The translations under genes were made by a program, and so were the position numbers. Shown here one piece after another: positions 1 to 9,844 of a DNA stretch of 62,428 nucleotides. The stretch covers positions 1-62,428 of the forward strand of contig JAJIRX010000990.1 of NCBI GenBank assembly GCA_023853785.1. Direction: 5' to 3'. Within the stretch, counting starts at the first letter, position 1. Each line of letters opens with the position of its first letter. The notes below the pieces were generated by a model. That model saw nothing but the letters and a program-made list of their open reading frames with translations, had not been told where the DNA came from and did no database searches. Origin of the DNA: Psilocybe azurescens. Taxonomy: Eukaryota > Basidiomycota > Agaricomycetes > Agaricales > Agrocybaceae.

Positions 1-27
1 TAAACTCACTTTGTATTTAAAATCTTA

Positions 28-465
28 CAGCTATCTGCAAAATAGTAGACCGCTTTCAAAATTTTGTGTGCGCCTTTGTTTGGTACAAACAGCTCTTTTG
101 GTAAAGTGCAGCTGGCAGACGCAAGCCTTGTTTGCTCGTTTCTCAATGCCCACAGTGCTTATGAACCATTGAATGGTTCGGGAAGTGATCCCCGTAGCGA
201 GTTCAATATCCTTCATCCTCATATCACGCAGAGATATCATAAGAACAAGTTTTTTCTGTTCTTCTGAGATATAGCAAAAGTTTCCCATGGCAGAAGAGTC
301 GGACAGTGTTACATTGAGATATATATTGAACTATAGACAGGCACTATACATAACAGGTGGAAACCCAATCGCACTGTAACATCATAATACCAAAAGAGCT
401 GTTTGTACCAAACAAAGGCACACACAAAATTTTGAAAGCGGTCTACTATTTTGCAGATAGCTGTA
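28..465. mobile_element. 438-bp TIR element with TA target duplication, Tc1/mariner-like derivative
   Basis: The ends are inverted copies of each other: 28-102 matches the reverse complement of 389-465, with one mismatch and one 2-base length difference inside a GTGTG run. The element starts CAGCTATCTGC and is bounded by TA at 26-27 and 466-467, the target duplication of Tc1/mariner-type elements. The interior is too short for a transposase and holds only a helix-turn-helix-like remnant on the minus strand. It is therefore a non-autonomous, MITE-like deletion derivative. The boundaries and TIRs are seen directly; the superfamily is inferred from the TA duplication and the remnant. Confidence 0.85.
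103..288 (-). pseudogene. Transposase N-terminal helix-turn-helix remnant inside the TIR element
   Basis: The minus-strand frame starts with a short leader and then ISEEQKKLVLMISLRDM, followed by MKDIELATGITSRTIQ. This spacing of two helices and a TGI turn resembles the N-terminal DNA-binding domain of basidiomycete Tc1/mariner-like transposases. After about 50 residues the frame runs into the left TIR and ends. No DDE catalytic part is present. It is best read as what is left of the transposase after internal deletion. The homology call rests on recognition of the pattern only. Confidence 0.5.
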
Positions 466-467
466 AA

Positions 468-2020
468 TGTCTTATAAAGGATTGACATACATGTAAAAAT
501 ATTATGTTAAATTCAAGTTTCCCTTATAAGATATGTTTTACGGTCTTTGAAATAAATCTGTATTTGATATGTTTTATGACTCTAGTTTTACCCCTTCACA
601 GGTCATCTGAATATTGAAACCCCTGATGTAAGGAGGAGGCAACAAACAGAAAACATTCGATGACTACATGACAGTCTAGGCTTTTTAATCACGTGTTTAC
701 TGACCTCCCCTAAAATTTAAACACCGCACTGCATAACCACTGGTATGCACTGTCTGGCATCTCATAACATCAATATCATTAGTATGGCCCCAATCACATA
801 CCCAATGAATGTATATGCTCATGCGTATGTCCCCACTCCTCACCCAGCTTTTCTGTATCACCTTGCACTCAATGGGTTTGTCTTTTCCTTCCAATGCCTT
901 GTTATTGGATTGATGATATTATGTGCCGATGAGCAGACTTTAACAGACCCACAAGTTGAAGAAAGGGTGGTCCAGACAACTTAGATATGGTTACCACATT
1001 TGAATTGGGTTTGACATTTTCAGCATATTTATGGCCATAGGATGGGATTTGGACTGGATGGTCATGTTGAGGAAGGGGAAGACTCTGCTATGAACCCTTC
1101 ATCTGGAGCACCACAGGTGCCGCAGTATGTAATCATTGAGCAGCTGCTGTCCACCTTCTATTTACTGCCTCCCACCCTAGAGCGGCTCCATAACCTGTAT
1201 ATATATAATGGAGCTGTTCTGGTCTCCAAGTAAGATTGGCAACCGGGGAGCTACTTGAATTGATCATTAGTTGCCGCCACTGGAACTGTGAATTAGCAAC
1301 CAGTTTATGCTCAGCAGATGCTGGAAGACTTTCATAAATTGAATATTGGCAGCCGGTGCGGGTATGGTGATGGATGACCCAGAAATTTGTGTGGTGGGCT
1401 CCATAGGGTTTTCAATTATTTGCCACCGGTGCCGCAAGTGAAATCCAGAATCTGGGTGGGATGGAACGAAAGCGGTTGCCACAGAAATTTAGATTACACC
1501 ATAGGCTGCTGTAACTTTCAGAAACAAGATGCCATTCAGTTCGGGAATATGTCAGGCGCCGTCATTGTCGCTGTCTACTATGTCTGCCCGTGTCTGTTGC
1601 TCATATTTTAGTATACATGGGTGAATGTCAATATGAAATAGTTCCAAAATTATTCCCCAATAAAGTGGAGAGCATAACAACGCATGGGACCGCCACAGCT
1701 CTCCATGTATATTCTATGCCTTCTACATAATGTGCAACTTGATGAATCACAATCACAATCCCACTTGCAACCTCATTCCCATTCTCATTCTCGTCCTCAT
1801 TCTTGTTCTTGATATTGTACATAGCATTATACTAGCTCATCTACAAACTACAGCTATGGCCACGATGACAATCACAACGCGACATGCCAATGAAAAGTTC
1901 TATAAATGCTGATGAAGAGGGCAGCAGTGCACACTAGCGCATTCACTGTCCAGAGCGACCCAGCGAAGACCAACGCGGTGAAAGGGTGTAAATCATTCTG
2001 GGCTTACAATTCATAGTGAG
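468..2020. other. No recognisable gene
   Basis: Both strands contain only short reading frames of under 80 codons with no family resemblance. A pyrimidine-rich stretch at about 1780-1812 is built from imperfect CATTCTC/CATTCTT units. No inverted ends or tRNA-like structures were seen. Confidence 0.5.
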
Positions 2021-2790
2021 ATACAGAGGCCCTTATTTTGCGATTGTTATCTGTAATAAACTAGTACATTATACTAGTGAAGGGGTAGGAGAAAGCATGA
2101 ACTATTAGGCTTTGAGGCTTTGCTTCCTAGTGGGCCAACAAGAGTAATAGACCTTACAAACTAACTAAGGTGTAGTGTGGCCTATTAATCAGTGCTTTAT
2201 AAATCAAAGACTACCTTTAGTTTTCTACACAGTGATCAAAGCAACCCTAACCAAGTGCCCAAGGCGATCGCCCGTTCCATTGATCATGCTATTAGTCCCA
2301 TGCAAAGAAGAAACTCTTAAGAAATAACCTTGGCTCTTACCAAGGGGTAACACCCACCAGTGTCTTACCAAGCGATTGCCAAGTAATGAAAACCTTATTA
2401 ATTAGCAAAAGCAATCACCATGTCCAGGCCTCACAAGGCTGTTCACTAAATTAGGTGATCAACTGCTTGGGGATCAGGCATCACTGCGCCACATGGGATC
2501 GCCCCATGGACTGAATGTATTGGCAATTGAAATCTTGTGTACAACTCAGCATATGGCGGTCTACTAGATCCAACTATAAAAACTTGTAATTTGCAATGCA
2601 GCCAATGTGAGTGAGCGATCGCCCAGCCAGTGATTGCCACACAATACTAGAGGTGACTTGCCTCATGATAAGGGCACCTGCTGTTCCAGGAGGTCCTAAA
2701 CCAATAGCAACTGTGCTTGGGAACCTTGGTAGGGTTTCCTAGGAAATATACCCCTAGCAATCTAGTCCCAACATGCCTTAGCTGCTAGCC
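2021..2790. repeat. Non-coding repeat-like tract rich in GCGATCGCC/TGATTGCC motifs
   Basis: No coding frame is credible here. A degenerate GATC-centred word (GCGATCGCC, AGCGATTGCC, GGATCGCCCC, GTGATCGCTG) recurs about every 50-100 bases at 2260-2815. The same word type recurs in the 970-bp repeats at 5.1-5.75 and 10.1-10.7 kb, which suggests that this is a diverged relative of those repeats. That kinship is inference. Confidence 0.4.
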
Positions 2791-2867
2791 ATCTGATAAA
2801 ATAAGTCGGGTGATCGCTGCCCAAGAAGGGAGGTCTTTACCCCCACCCAGGTATTCCATGTGGAGTT

Positions 2868-3117
2868 TAGTGACTCTTTTTTGCAGGTGTCCCAGCCATT
2901 TAGAGGTGGAGGCTCCACATGGAGTCCAGCTGGAATCCACTCATCCTCCATGTGGGCCAATGTGGAGGATGTGGAACTCATGTGGACTCCATGTGGAACT
3001 TCATCTGGAGTCTCACATTCTCTATATGGATTCCATGTGGATTTGATTCATAAAGCATGTATATTAGCACGAATACACTATTTTAGTGCCAATTTCAAAT
3101 GGACTCCAGGTGGAGGA
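2868..3117. repeat. Block A of TCCA-NN-TGGA near-palindromic minisatellite
   Basis: The tract repeats a 10-base core TCCANNTGGA or its half-sites (TCCACATGGA, TCCAGCTGGA, TCCATGTGG, TCCAGGTGGA), separated by a few bases such as GTCCA or ACTCC. CA/TG centres are most common. It flanks the left side of the first low-complexity unit, and a second block of the same kind lies on its right side (4528-4790). Confidence 0.75.
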
Positions 3118-3183
3118 AGATCCCCAGATTTTATTTATATTTTATTTATATTTTATTATATTTATTATAGTGCAAAAAAATGA

Positions 3184-3256
3184 CACAATCAGGAATTGAA
3201 CTCAGGCATCAGAGAAAGCCGGACACCGGCGCTAAACCAACTAAGCCATATAGGCT
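3184..3256 (-). ncRNA. Degenerate tRNA-like (SINE-like) sequence
   Basis: Read on the minus strand, this tract has a box-A-like TGGCTTAGTTGG and, about 40 bases later, a box-B-like GAGTTCAATTCC. A T7 tract at 3174-3180 follows and could act as a Pol III terminator. The acceptor stem and T-arm do not pair properly, so it is not a working tRNA. A tRNA-derived SINE head or decayed tRNA fits best. The sequence beyond it (about 3130-3170) is A/T-rich. Confidence 0.35.
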
Positions 3257-3319
3257 TTGTTATTCTTTAAAATTTGATGGTATACATACCAATACAGCCA
3301 TTTAACTCGGCATTTCTCG

Positions 3320-4160
3320 GCAAGTGACAAATAATGTCACATATGTCACTTGTTCATTCCGGCGTCCGTCCATTTATTATTCCCACCACCCCACCTCTTT
3401 CTCCGACCACCACCACCCCGCTGCCACCGTTGTGCGTGTCCCCCACCTCGCTGTCGTCAGTCGGAGCCAGGCCAATGCCAACCCAACCCAACCACGCATC
3501 ACATCGCATCGAACCGAGAGGCCAGCAAAGCGCAATCAGACACCTCGCGAACGAGCGGAGGTGAGTACGGAACAAGGCGGAACAAGGCAGGTGGGGAACG
3601 AGGAACAAGGCGAGGTGAGATGAATGCGGAACAAGGCAGAGCGAGGGGGAGGCAATGTGAGCGAGGAATGAGGCCGCTTACAGGTAAGTCGCAAATTCCG
3701 TATGCCGCCGCCAATAACCGCTCCCCCTCTTTTTGTATAGGCCTCACGACGGCGAGGGGCGTCACGATATGTACAACAACGGGTGCGACAGCCGCGGGGC
3801 GGCTTACGGACGGCGGCAGCGACCGTGCAAAGACCACAACAACGACAGTGACATGTACAACGGCCATAGCGACAACAACGGCCTGACGACAACAGCAACA
3901 ACGGCCACAACAACAACAGCGGGTGTGACGACGATGACGGCGGTGGCCATGGCGGCGGCGGCGGCGGCGATGGGTACAACAGGCGCAGCGGACACAACAA
4001 CACCGCGGATGCAAACGCCGGACACGTCACGACGGCCATCACAACATGTCGAAGGCCACCACAACATGTACAATGGCCACCACAACGTGTATAAAGGCCA
4101 CCACAAGCGTGTACAACGGTCACGACAACGACGACAACGCATACGGCGGGGCTACGAGCG
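3320..4160 (+). other. Trinucleotide-rich low-complexity ORF region (unit 1, plus strand)
   Basis: A GC-rich stretch has several overlapping open frames. From about 3733 the frame with D, N, G and H runs (motifs such as MYNNG, DSDMYNGHSDNNG and a run of seven GGC/GGT codons near 3950) is built of CAA/GAC/GGC triplets. The matching region of unit 2 (8187-9343) carries the same MYNNG and D/N-rich style on the opposite strand, and both have an upstream tract with a similar SQ-x-x-ANP motif. It could be a real low-complexity protein gene or just an expanded triplet repeat, since no domain is present. I cannot choose a start or an intron pattern. Confidence 0.4.
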
Positions 4161-4527
4161 ACATGGCCGTCCTCTTGCCCTTTTTCTTTTTTTTTTTCTT
4201 TTTTTGTCTCATTTTCTATTTTTTTTTAATGTTTATGTGCTTCTATGTTTATTTGAACCAACTATGTACCCTCTCGCCTACTTTTTCTGTCTGTTTTATA
4301 TATTGTTTTTTTTATTTCTTTTGTTTACATATTTTTACATATTTCTTTTCTTATGTTTCAGTGATGATGAACTTCGCTAGTAGATAATATTGTAGATAAG
4401 TAGTATGTAGTTTTAATATATTATATATACATTCCAATTAATATCTGGCTATAGCTGGACTTGGTGAAATTCACTAAGTCCTCTCTCTGATGGCCTAAGC
4501 TGGAATATTGTCACCCAGGTATGCAGT
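4161..4527. other. T-rich tract and unannotated spacer
   Basis: Positions 4175-4350 are dominated by runs of T broken by single C or G, directly after the triplet-rich region. Unit 2 has an equivalent A-rich tract at 8235-8290 (T-rich on its own coding strand). The remainder to 4527 shows nothing recognisable. Confidence 0.6.
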
Positions 4528-4790
4528 CCAGGTGTGTTCCAATTGAACTCCACCTGGCCTCCACCTGGCCTCCACCTGAAGCTTCCATCTGGCCTCCAGT
4601 TGGACTCAAGTGGAATTGCTTAAAGTCCACCTGGAGTCCATCTGGAGTCCACCTGAACTCCACCTATCAAAGATAATTTTTGAACACTTGCATATGTTCC
4701 AGATGGACTCCATGTGGAGTCCACCACTTTGTATGGAGTTGGTGGACTCCACATGGAGTTCCTGGGTGGAGGTAAAGTACACCAAGAAGG
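4528..4790. repeat. Block B of TCCA-NN-TGGA near-palindromic minisatellite
   Basis: The same core as block A recurs here, with mostly CC/GG, TC/GA or AG/CT centres (CTCCACCTGG repeated in a row, TCCATCTGGA, TCCAGATGGA). Two CA/TG copies lie near its right end. It sits between the T-rich tract and the first 970-bp repeat. Confidence 0.75.
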
Positions 4791-4890
4791 CACTGCTGCA
4801 TGGACAACAATGTTATCTTCAAATAAGCACTGTAGCCCAGGCAAACTAGTACTTTCCACTATTATAATTGGTGCAGCAAAGGCTATGCAG

Positions 4891-5861
4891 CACGCGGTCC
4901 ATTTTCTTCCTTTTCTCTTAGTCTCTTTCAATTATCACAAGCCAAAGTATCTATTTAGTCTATACAAACAGCCCTATATCTTAGAATAGGAACCAAGTAA
5001 TCTACACCCCAGATTTGATATCAGAATTTACTCTGAATAAGAATTCTAGTGTTAACACTTTGAGGACTAGTGATTTGTGTGATAAGAGATCAAACACTGC
5101 AGTTCACCTTAAGCAATTAGGCGCTACCTGGTTTCGTGAGCGATTGCCATTGTGATATTCAACGTCAGGTCTATTAGACTTGATAAGCAGGCTATTATAC
5201 GTCATCCATGGACTGCCCTGGGGATTGTTAAGTACGGGTTGGAACCCTATACGGCTAGCAATTGCTCATAGTAACTAGGGACAACTGTCAGAGAACTCTG
5301 ACTGTTCAGGACATTGCCTATAGTAAAACTGCCCTGGGGATTATTAAGTACGGGTGGGAACCCTATAAAGACTAGTGATTGCTCATAGTAACTAGGGATG
5401 ACTGTCAGAGAAATCTGACTGTTTCAGGACGTTGCCTATAGTAAACTAAGGACTGTGGACTAGTGTGCCCAGTTGCTTATAGGAACTAAGGATCTACTAC
5501 GTGTTAATACGGGTGATCGCTTATAGTGTTTGATAAAGTTTGAGTTTGGGTTTTATAAAGAGAACTGTTAAGTGTCCCATGTACACTCGCCCCCAAAAGT
5601 GATCCCCTGATATTGGTGATCACCCTCATATAGAGAAATCACCCTTACTATTCAAGCGACTTGTGTGTACTAGCCTGTAAAAGTGTTCTCTAGCTACTAG
5701 TAATCACCCCAGAGTGATCGTCTAAGTCTGTACTCTGCTAAACTAGTTATTGTAATAAGCCTTATGAGCTTACCCTCCCAGATAGAACTGATCAATATAA
5801 ATATTTGATTGGGTGTCGTGTATTGGGCAATTACAAAGTCACCCCGCACTAAACATCTCAG
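4891..5861 (+). repeat. 970-bp direct repeat, copy 1
   Basis: This stretch aligns along its whole length with 9845-10817 in the same orientation, with small substitutions and indels. Homology starts in a CACGC(A/G)G...CCTTTTCTCTTAGTC tract and stops after AAACATCTCA. Clear TG...CA ends and a target duplication were not found, so I do not call it an LTR, although two direct repeats 4.95 kb apart would fit one. It contains a 117-bp tandem duplication and many GATC-centred motifs. Confidence 0.85.
5211..5447. repeat. Internal 117-bp tandem duplication in the 970-bp repeat
   Basis: Two adjacent copies (5211-5326 and 5327-5447) each run from ACTGCCCTGGGGATT through AACTAGGGA to TGCCTATAGTAAA. Each contains a small hairpin GTCAGAG-AA-CTCTGAC or a near version. 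The same pair is present in the second 970-bp repeat (about 10168-10403), so the tandem duplication is older than the 970-bp duplication. Confidence 0.8.
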
Positions 5862-7300
5862 CAGGAACAGAGGACGGGGCAGGGACCAATGATGGGATGG
5901 GGACCAATGACAAGACGGGGACTGATGGCAGGGCAGGAACAGAAGATGTGGTCGGAACAGTAGGCCGAGAAGCGGGCAGTGCCTGTGCGATTGCCTCTTT
6001 GACAACGAGAGCCATATCTGCTGGAAGATGCTGCTGTAGAAACATTGTTTGAGAGTCAGCTTGAGCTTTGAGAATTCTGATCTCCAAATGTAAGTGCAGC
6101 GTTCTTGTCCTTCAGTACACGCATTCCAATAACGAGGTTGATGAGGACACCTGCTAGATCTTCCAGCTGTGCATACTGCCGTTCAACATCTTTGAGGTCC
6201 TGCCTACCTACAGGAACATCCGGGTCAAGCTCTTTCCCAGCAAAAACTTCTTCCATCTCCATGTTGACGATTGTCCCATACCCAAGATGAGGCACTGAGG
6301 TTGCTGCCAACGGACACTTCTTCTTCTGGTTGCACTCAAAGCATGCATGGCCCACGTTGTCCTTATCAGGCATGATGCGACACGTCTTGTCTGCTCAAAT
6401 GTACGACCTGCAAACAACTTCCCCTTCTGTCCAACTTCTCTTTGCCAATTTCACGGCCTTTGGAGTTGGTTCTGACGCCATGGCAGTCGGACGGGAGGTG
6501 TTCTTTAAGAGCGGCTGTGACGCGGCGGCCGCCACACGGGATGTCGTTACCTGGGGCACCGTTTGACCCTTTTGCTTGGGAGGGTCGAGTGCGGGAGCTT
6601 TCACTTTTTATTGTAAAGATTTATTAGTTTTTATACTCCACTAGATTAAAGACTTACTGTTCGCTTGGGATGTCATCTCTGATTTTTGTTGAAATCATGA
6701 TAATATTGTCATCATCGGTATCCATAGAATCTACTGCTCTTGCTGCTGTTCTCTTCAAAACCGCCTTTGCTTTGCCTTTATTCTTGGGCTTATCGACCTC
6801 CTCCACATCACTGATGACTGATGTTGCTGTGTTGCCAGAAGCAGTGGCCGATGGATGTTTCTTGGGGGCCCTATCCGAAGTACTTGGTCAGGAGCGGCAA
6901 CCACCCCTGTGGTAGATCGCAGCCCATGAATAGGCTGACTGGACAGATCTATGTGCATGGATTTGGCAGGGGTCATTTCACCACGCAAATTCACTGTATG
7001 GATTATGAATTTGACTCTACAGGTCCGTAGAGTCACTTACCTTCCTCCGAGCTGTCGGAGCCGCTTTTGAACGCTGTTCTTGCTCAATCTGCTTCTTTCT
7101 TCTCTCTTTGTCCTCAAACCTCACAACCACCTCCCGAACCTGGTTGTATACGTGGCCTTAGGACATCCTTCCCAGTTGGCCCCTTTTCTATGCCTTCCTT
7201 GAGAAGTGTGTAGACCTTGAACCAAAGGTCCTGATGTGGCTCTGGGGAGTTCAGCTTCTCAACAGTATATAGACGGTGTGCTTTTCTCTGTCAAACATAT
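5840..7300 (-). pseudogene. Broken gene with a cysteine-cluster motif, unidentified
   Basis: On the minus strand a coding trace runs from about 7290 (HQDLWFKVYTLLKEG, then a charged helix FEDKERRKKQIEQEQ ending at a GTAAGT donor near 7040) through a basic segment (VKLAKRSWTEGEVVC) to ACFECNQKKKCPLA, a C-x2-C-x5-C cluster. An in-frame TGA at 6395-6397 splits the last two segments. Downstream the frame shifts near 6090 into AQADSQTMFLQQHLP and a P/S/V-rich tail. The parts look like one Agaricomycete protein with a zinc-cluster-like centre, possibly DNA-binding and possibly transposon-associated. No family name can be given. The nonsense codon and frame change mean it is broken as read. Confidence 0.5.
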
Positions 7301-7601
7301 TTATTAATCCTGCTTTCAAATAGTCGCCGCACACTCACTAGTTGCTCAAAAAGAGGCTTCACTCCACGCTTACAGTCTTCTTGGTTAATGGTAATTATGC
7401 AGAGTTTTCATGGATGTCCAATATGAGCGCGGAAGACATAGTAATAGAAAATTAAGGAGGAAATAAGATGATTAGAATGAACAGATGACTATGGTGTGTG
7501 TTTAAAGATAGTTGAATTTCGGCGCTGCAAGAAGTTCAACGCCACGATAAAGTCATGTGACTGGGTCGGCTGAAATGTAAAGTCAAATTAAATACTGATC
7601 G

Positions 7602-7859
7602 ACAATGATATAATGTCATTTGATCCTTTGTACATAACACTAACATATCATGCAGAATGGCGAGACAACGACTTTGCTCATTTGGACCAAAATACCTGGC
7701 TTGACTGTGGCCATGATATTAGAGAGAGCTCTGGAGAAACTTCGCTGGGAAGAACATTTCAAAGTACCAATATTGACTGTCACAATCTCAAGTGGCCCCA
7801 ACAAAAATTCGGAGACAAAAATTCCTGGAGTACCAGTTATATTTTGTGGTGAGTCATAA
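7602..7859 (+). CDS. Orphan exon-like ORF, unknown function
   Basis: The frame from 7650 encodes a compact 65-residue segment (MILERALEKLRWEEHF, VPVIFCG) with normal-looking composition, ending at a GTGAGT that could be a splice donor (about 7851). No clear continuing exon was found beyond it, and it meets unit 2's repeats at about 7960. No family is recognised. It may be a gene fragment captured between repeats. Confidence 0.25.
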
Positions 7860-8039
7860 CATTATTTCAGACTATTAACACATGTTTATACCATAGAAGG
7901 GGTGGACATAGAAAACACAGATAACACAAACTTTGGACGAACATCTGTTAAATTTCGCTTCCAAAGACCAGCCGAAATGGAGATGATGGAGGCAAGAGGA
8001 GGCAAGGCGGAGATGGACTCAGTACTTTACCATCCCCAC

Positions 8040-8142
8040 ACAGTCCATATGGACTCCAGTGGAATCCACTGGACTTGCCTATATACTGAGTGTAAAAGGT
8101 AAACAGAGTCCAGTGGACTCCAGTGGACTTGATACAGTAAAT
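8040..8142. repeat. Block C of TCCA-n-TGGA near-palindromic minisatellite
   Basis: Copies of TCCAGTGGA and TCCACTGGA (single-base centre G or C, 9-base core), with one TCCATATGGA, are separated by ACTCCA or ATCCA. This block lies on the left side of the second low-complexity unit. Confidence 0.75.
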
Positions 8143-8186
8143 AAATTCAATCTTAACATAAATTCAGATTAGTGGAATACAGTATA

Positions 8187-9343
8187 TTAATAACTATCTA
8201 ATACATTACTATCTACATGCGAGGGCCATAACAAAAGAGAAAAAAGCAAATAAAAAAGCAAATAAGAATAAAAATAAAAAAGGGGGGGCGGGAGCAGTAC
8301 TTTACCATCGTATACGTCATCCATTGGGTCATCGGTATGTGTGGTACCCTTTGTTGTCGTCTTTGCAGCTGCTGTCCGCGTCGTCTTCGCCTTTGTCGTC
8401 GCTGTCGCAGCCGCTGTCCTCGTACCCATTGGTACCTGTCGCTGTTGCAGCCACCGTGCGTGTCCTACGTTGCAGCTGCCGTGTGTGTCATCATCACAGC
8501 CGCCGTCCTTGCCGTCCTCGTACCCATCGCCGTCGCCCTCATTGCTGTCGCAGCTGTCGCCGTCGTCGTTGCCTTTGTACGTGTCGTCTGTGTCATCCTT
8601 GTACCCGTCGCTGTCGTCTGCGTCGTTGTCGTAGCTGCCGTTGTTGTACACGTCCGTACCCGTCGCTGTTGCAGCCGCCCGTCCTCCTCATCGCTGTTGC
8701 AGCCGCTGTCCACATTCTCGTCTGCATCGTCCTCGTCCGCGTCGTCCGTGTCCATCCTTGTACCCATCGCTGTCGTCCGCATTGCCGTTGTCGTAGCCAC
8801 CATCCTTGTCCCCGTCGTCCCGGTCCCTGTCACAGTTGCTGTCCCTGTTCTCGTCGCTGTTGCAGCCATCGTCCCAGTCCCGGTCCCTGTCCTTGTCGCC
8901 ATCGTCCCGATCCCGGTCCCTGTCCTCATCGCCGTTGTCCGTCCTCACTGTCCTTGTACCCGTCCGTACCTGTTGCCATCGTCCTCATCGCTGTCGCTGC
9001 CGCTGTCCTCGTCCTCGTTGTAGCCACCCTTGCCCTTGCCCTTGCCCTTGCCCTTGCCCTCGTCCTCGTCCGGGTCATCCTTGCCTATGTCCGGGCCCTC
9101 ACCTACGTCCCCTCGTCTGGGTCCTTGTCGTCGCGTTCGCGGTCGTCCCTCGTCCGGATCCTCATTGTTGCTGTCGTTGTCATTGTCGTTGGCGTGGCCA
9201 TCACGGTCGTCATCATCCTCTGTTGCGTCCGGGTTGGCTGTCACCTGGCTCGTGGTGGTAGTCGGGAAGAAAGGGTGGGGTCTGACGGACGTGTTCATTT
9301 GATCGTTGTCATGCTGATCGGCCGATGCTGGGTACGTGTGCAC
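8187..9343 (-). other. Triplet-rich acidic low-complexity ORF region (unit 2, minus strand)
   Basis: On the minus strand three D/E/N/G-rich frames follow each other: 9343-8945 (start MHTYPASADQHDNDQ, then SQVTANPDATEDDDD and five GK pairs), 8948-8688 (DRDRDRDDGDKD) and 8651-8187 (MYNNGSYDNDADDSD). They lie in different frames, so either indels or unseen introns separate them. The triplet pattern is GAC/GAT/AAC on this strand. The MYNNG and SQ-x-x-ANP motifs link it to the plus-strand unit at 3320-4160. Plus-strand frames over the same interval are mirror images of the repeat and are not annotated. It could be a nuclear acidic protein or non-coding triplet expansion. Confidence 0.4.
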
Positions 9344-9544
9344 GTCACATGTGCCTGTGAAATTCTTACCCTCGCGGACTGAACAAAATGCAAAATTTTA
9401 TTTATAGGGAGGCGTTGCTCCCAATATATTTAAACATTGTCTCAATTAATTGTTATTGTGTAGTATCAACTTTATGTTATTTTTTGCAATTGATATTAAT
9501 ATTAATAACTAATGATTATACTTCAGATATTGTGTTAATTATTG

Positions 9545-9830
9545 CATCCAGTGGACTCCAGTGGAGTCCACTGGAGTCCACTGGACTGTGCTAATAAACA
9601 TATTATTAGTTGTTATTCAGTGAATATTTAAGCCCCAGTCCACTGGACTCCAGTGGACTCCAGTGGACTTGACTGGACCCTCAATCCACTGGACTGAGAC
9701 TGGACTGAAAATTTGGCAGGAGTCCAGTGCGAGTCCAGTGGACTCCAGTGGACTACACAATCTGTGAGCCAGTTTGGCTGGACAGAGAGTCCAGTGGAGT
9801 CCACTGGAGTCCATATGGATTGTGTGGGGA
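9545..9830. repeat. Block D of TCCA-n-TGGA near-palindromic minisatellite
   Basis: More than ten copies of TCCAGTGGA/TCCACTGGA occur in two clusters (9548-9590 and 9638-9820), nearly all with a single G or C centre as in block C. It abuts the second 970-bp repeat, as block B abuts the first. Confidence 0.8.
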
Positions 9831-9844
9831 AAGGAAAGACCTCC

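Noticed and set aside
2260..2830. Cyanobacterial HIP1 (GCGATCGC) signal suggesting bacterial DNA
   Set aside because: Only degenerate copies occur in a non-coding fungal repeat; nothing else is bacterial.
8324..9382. Long plus-strand frames (up to 352 codons) over the triplet-rich region
   Set aside because: They are mirror frames of a GAC/GAT-type triplet repeat and translate to monotonous R/C/P or S/L/V strings without domains.
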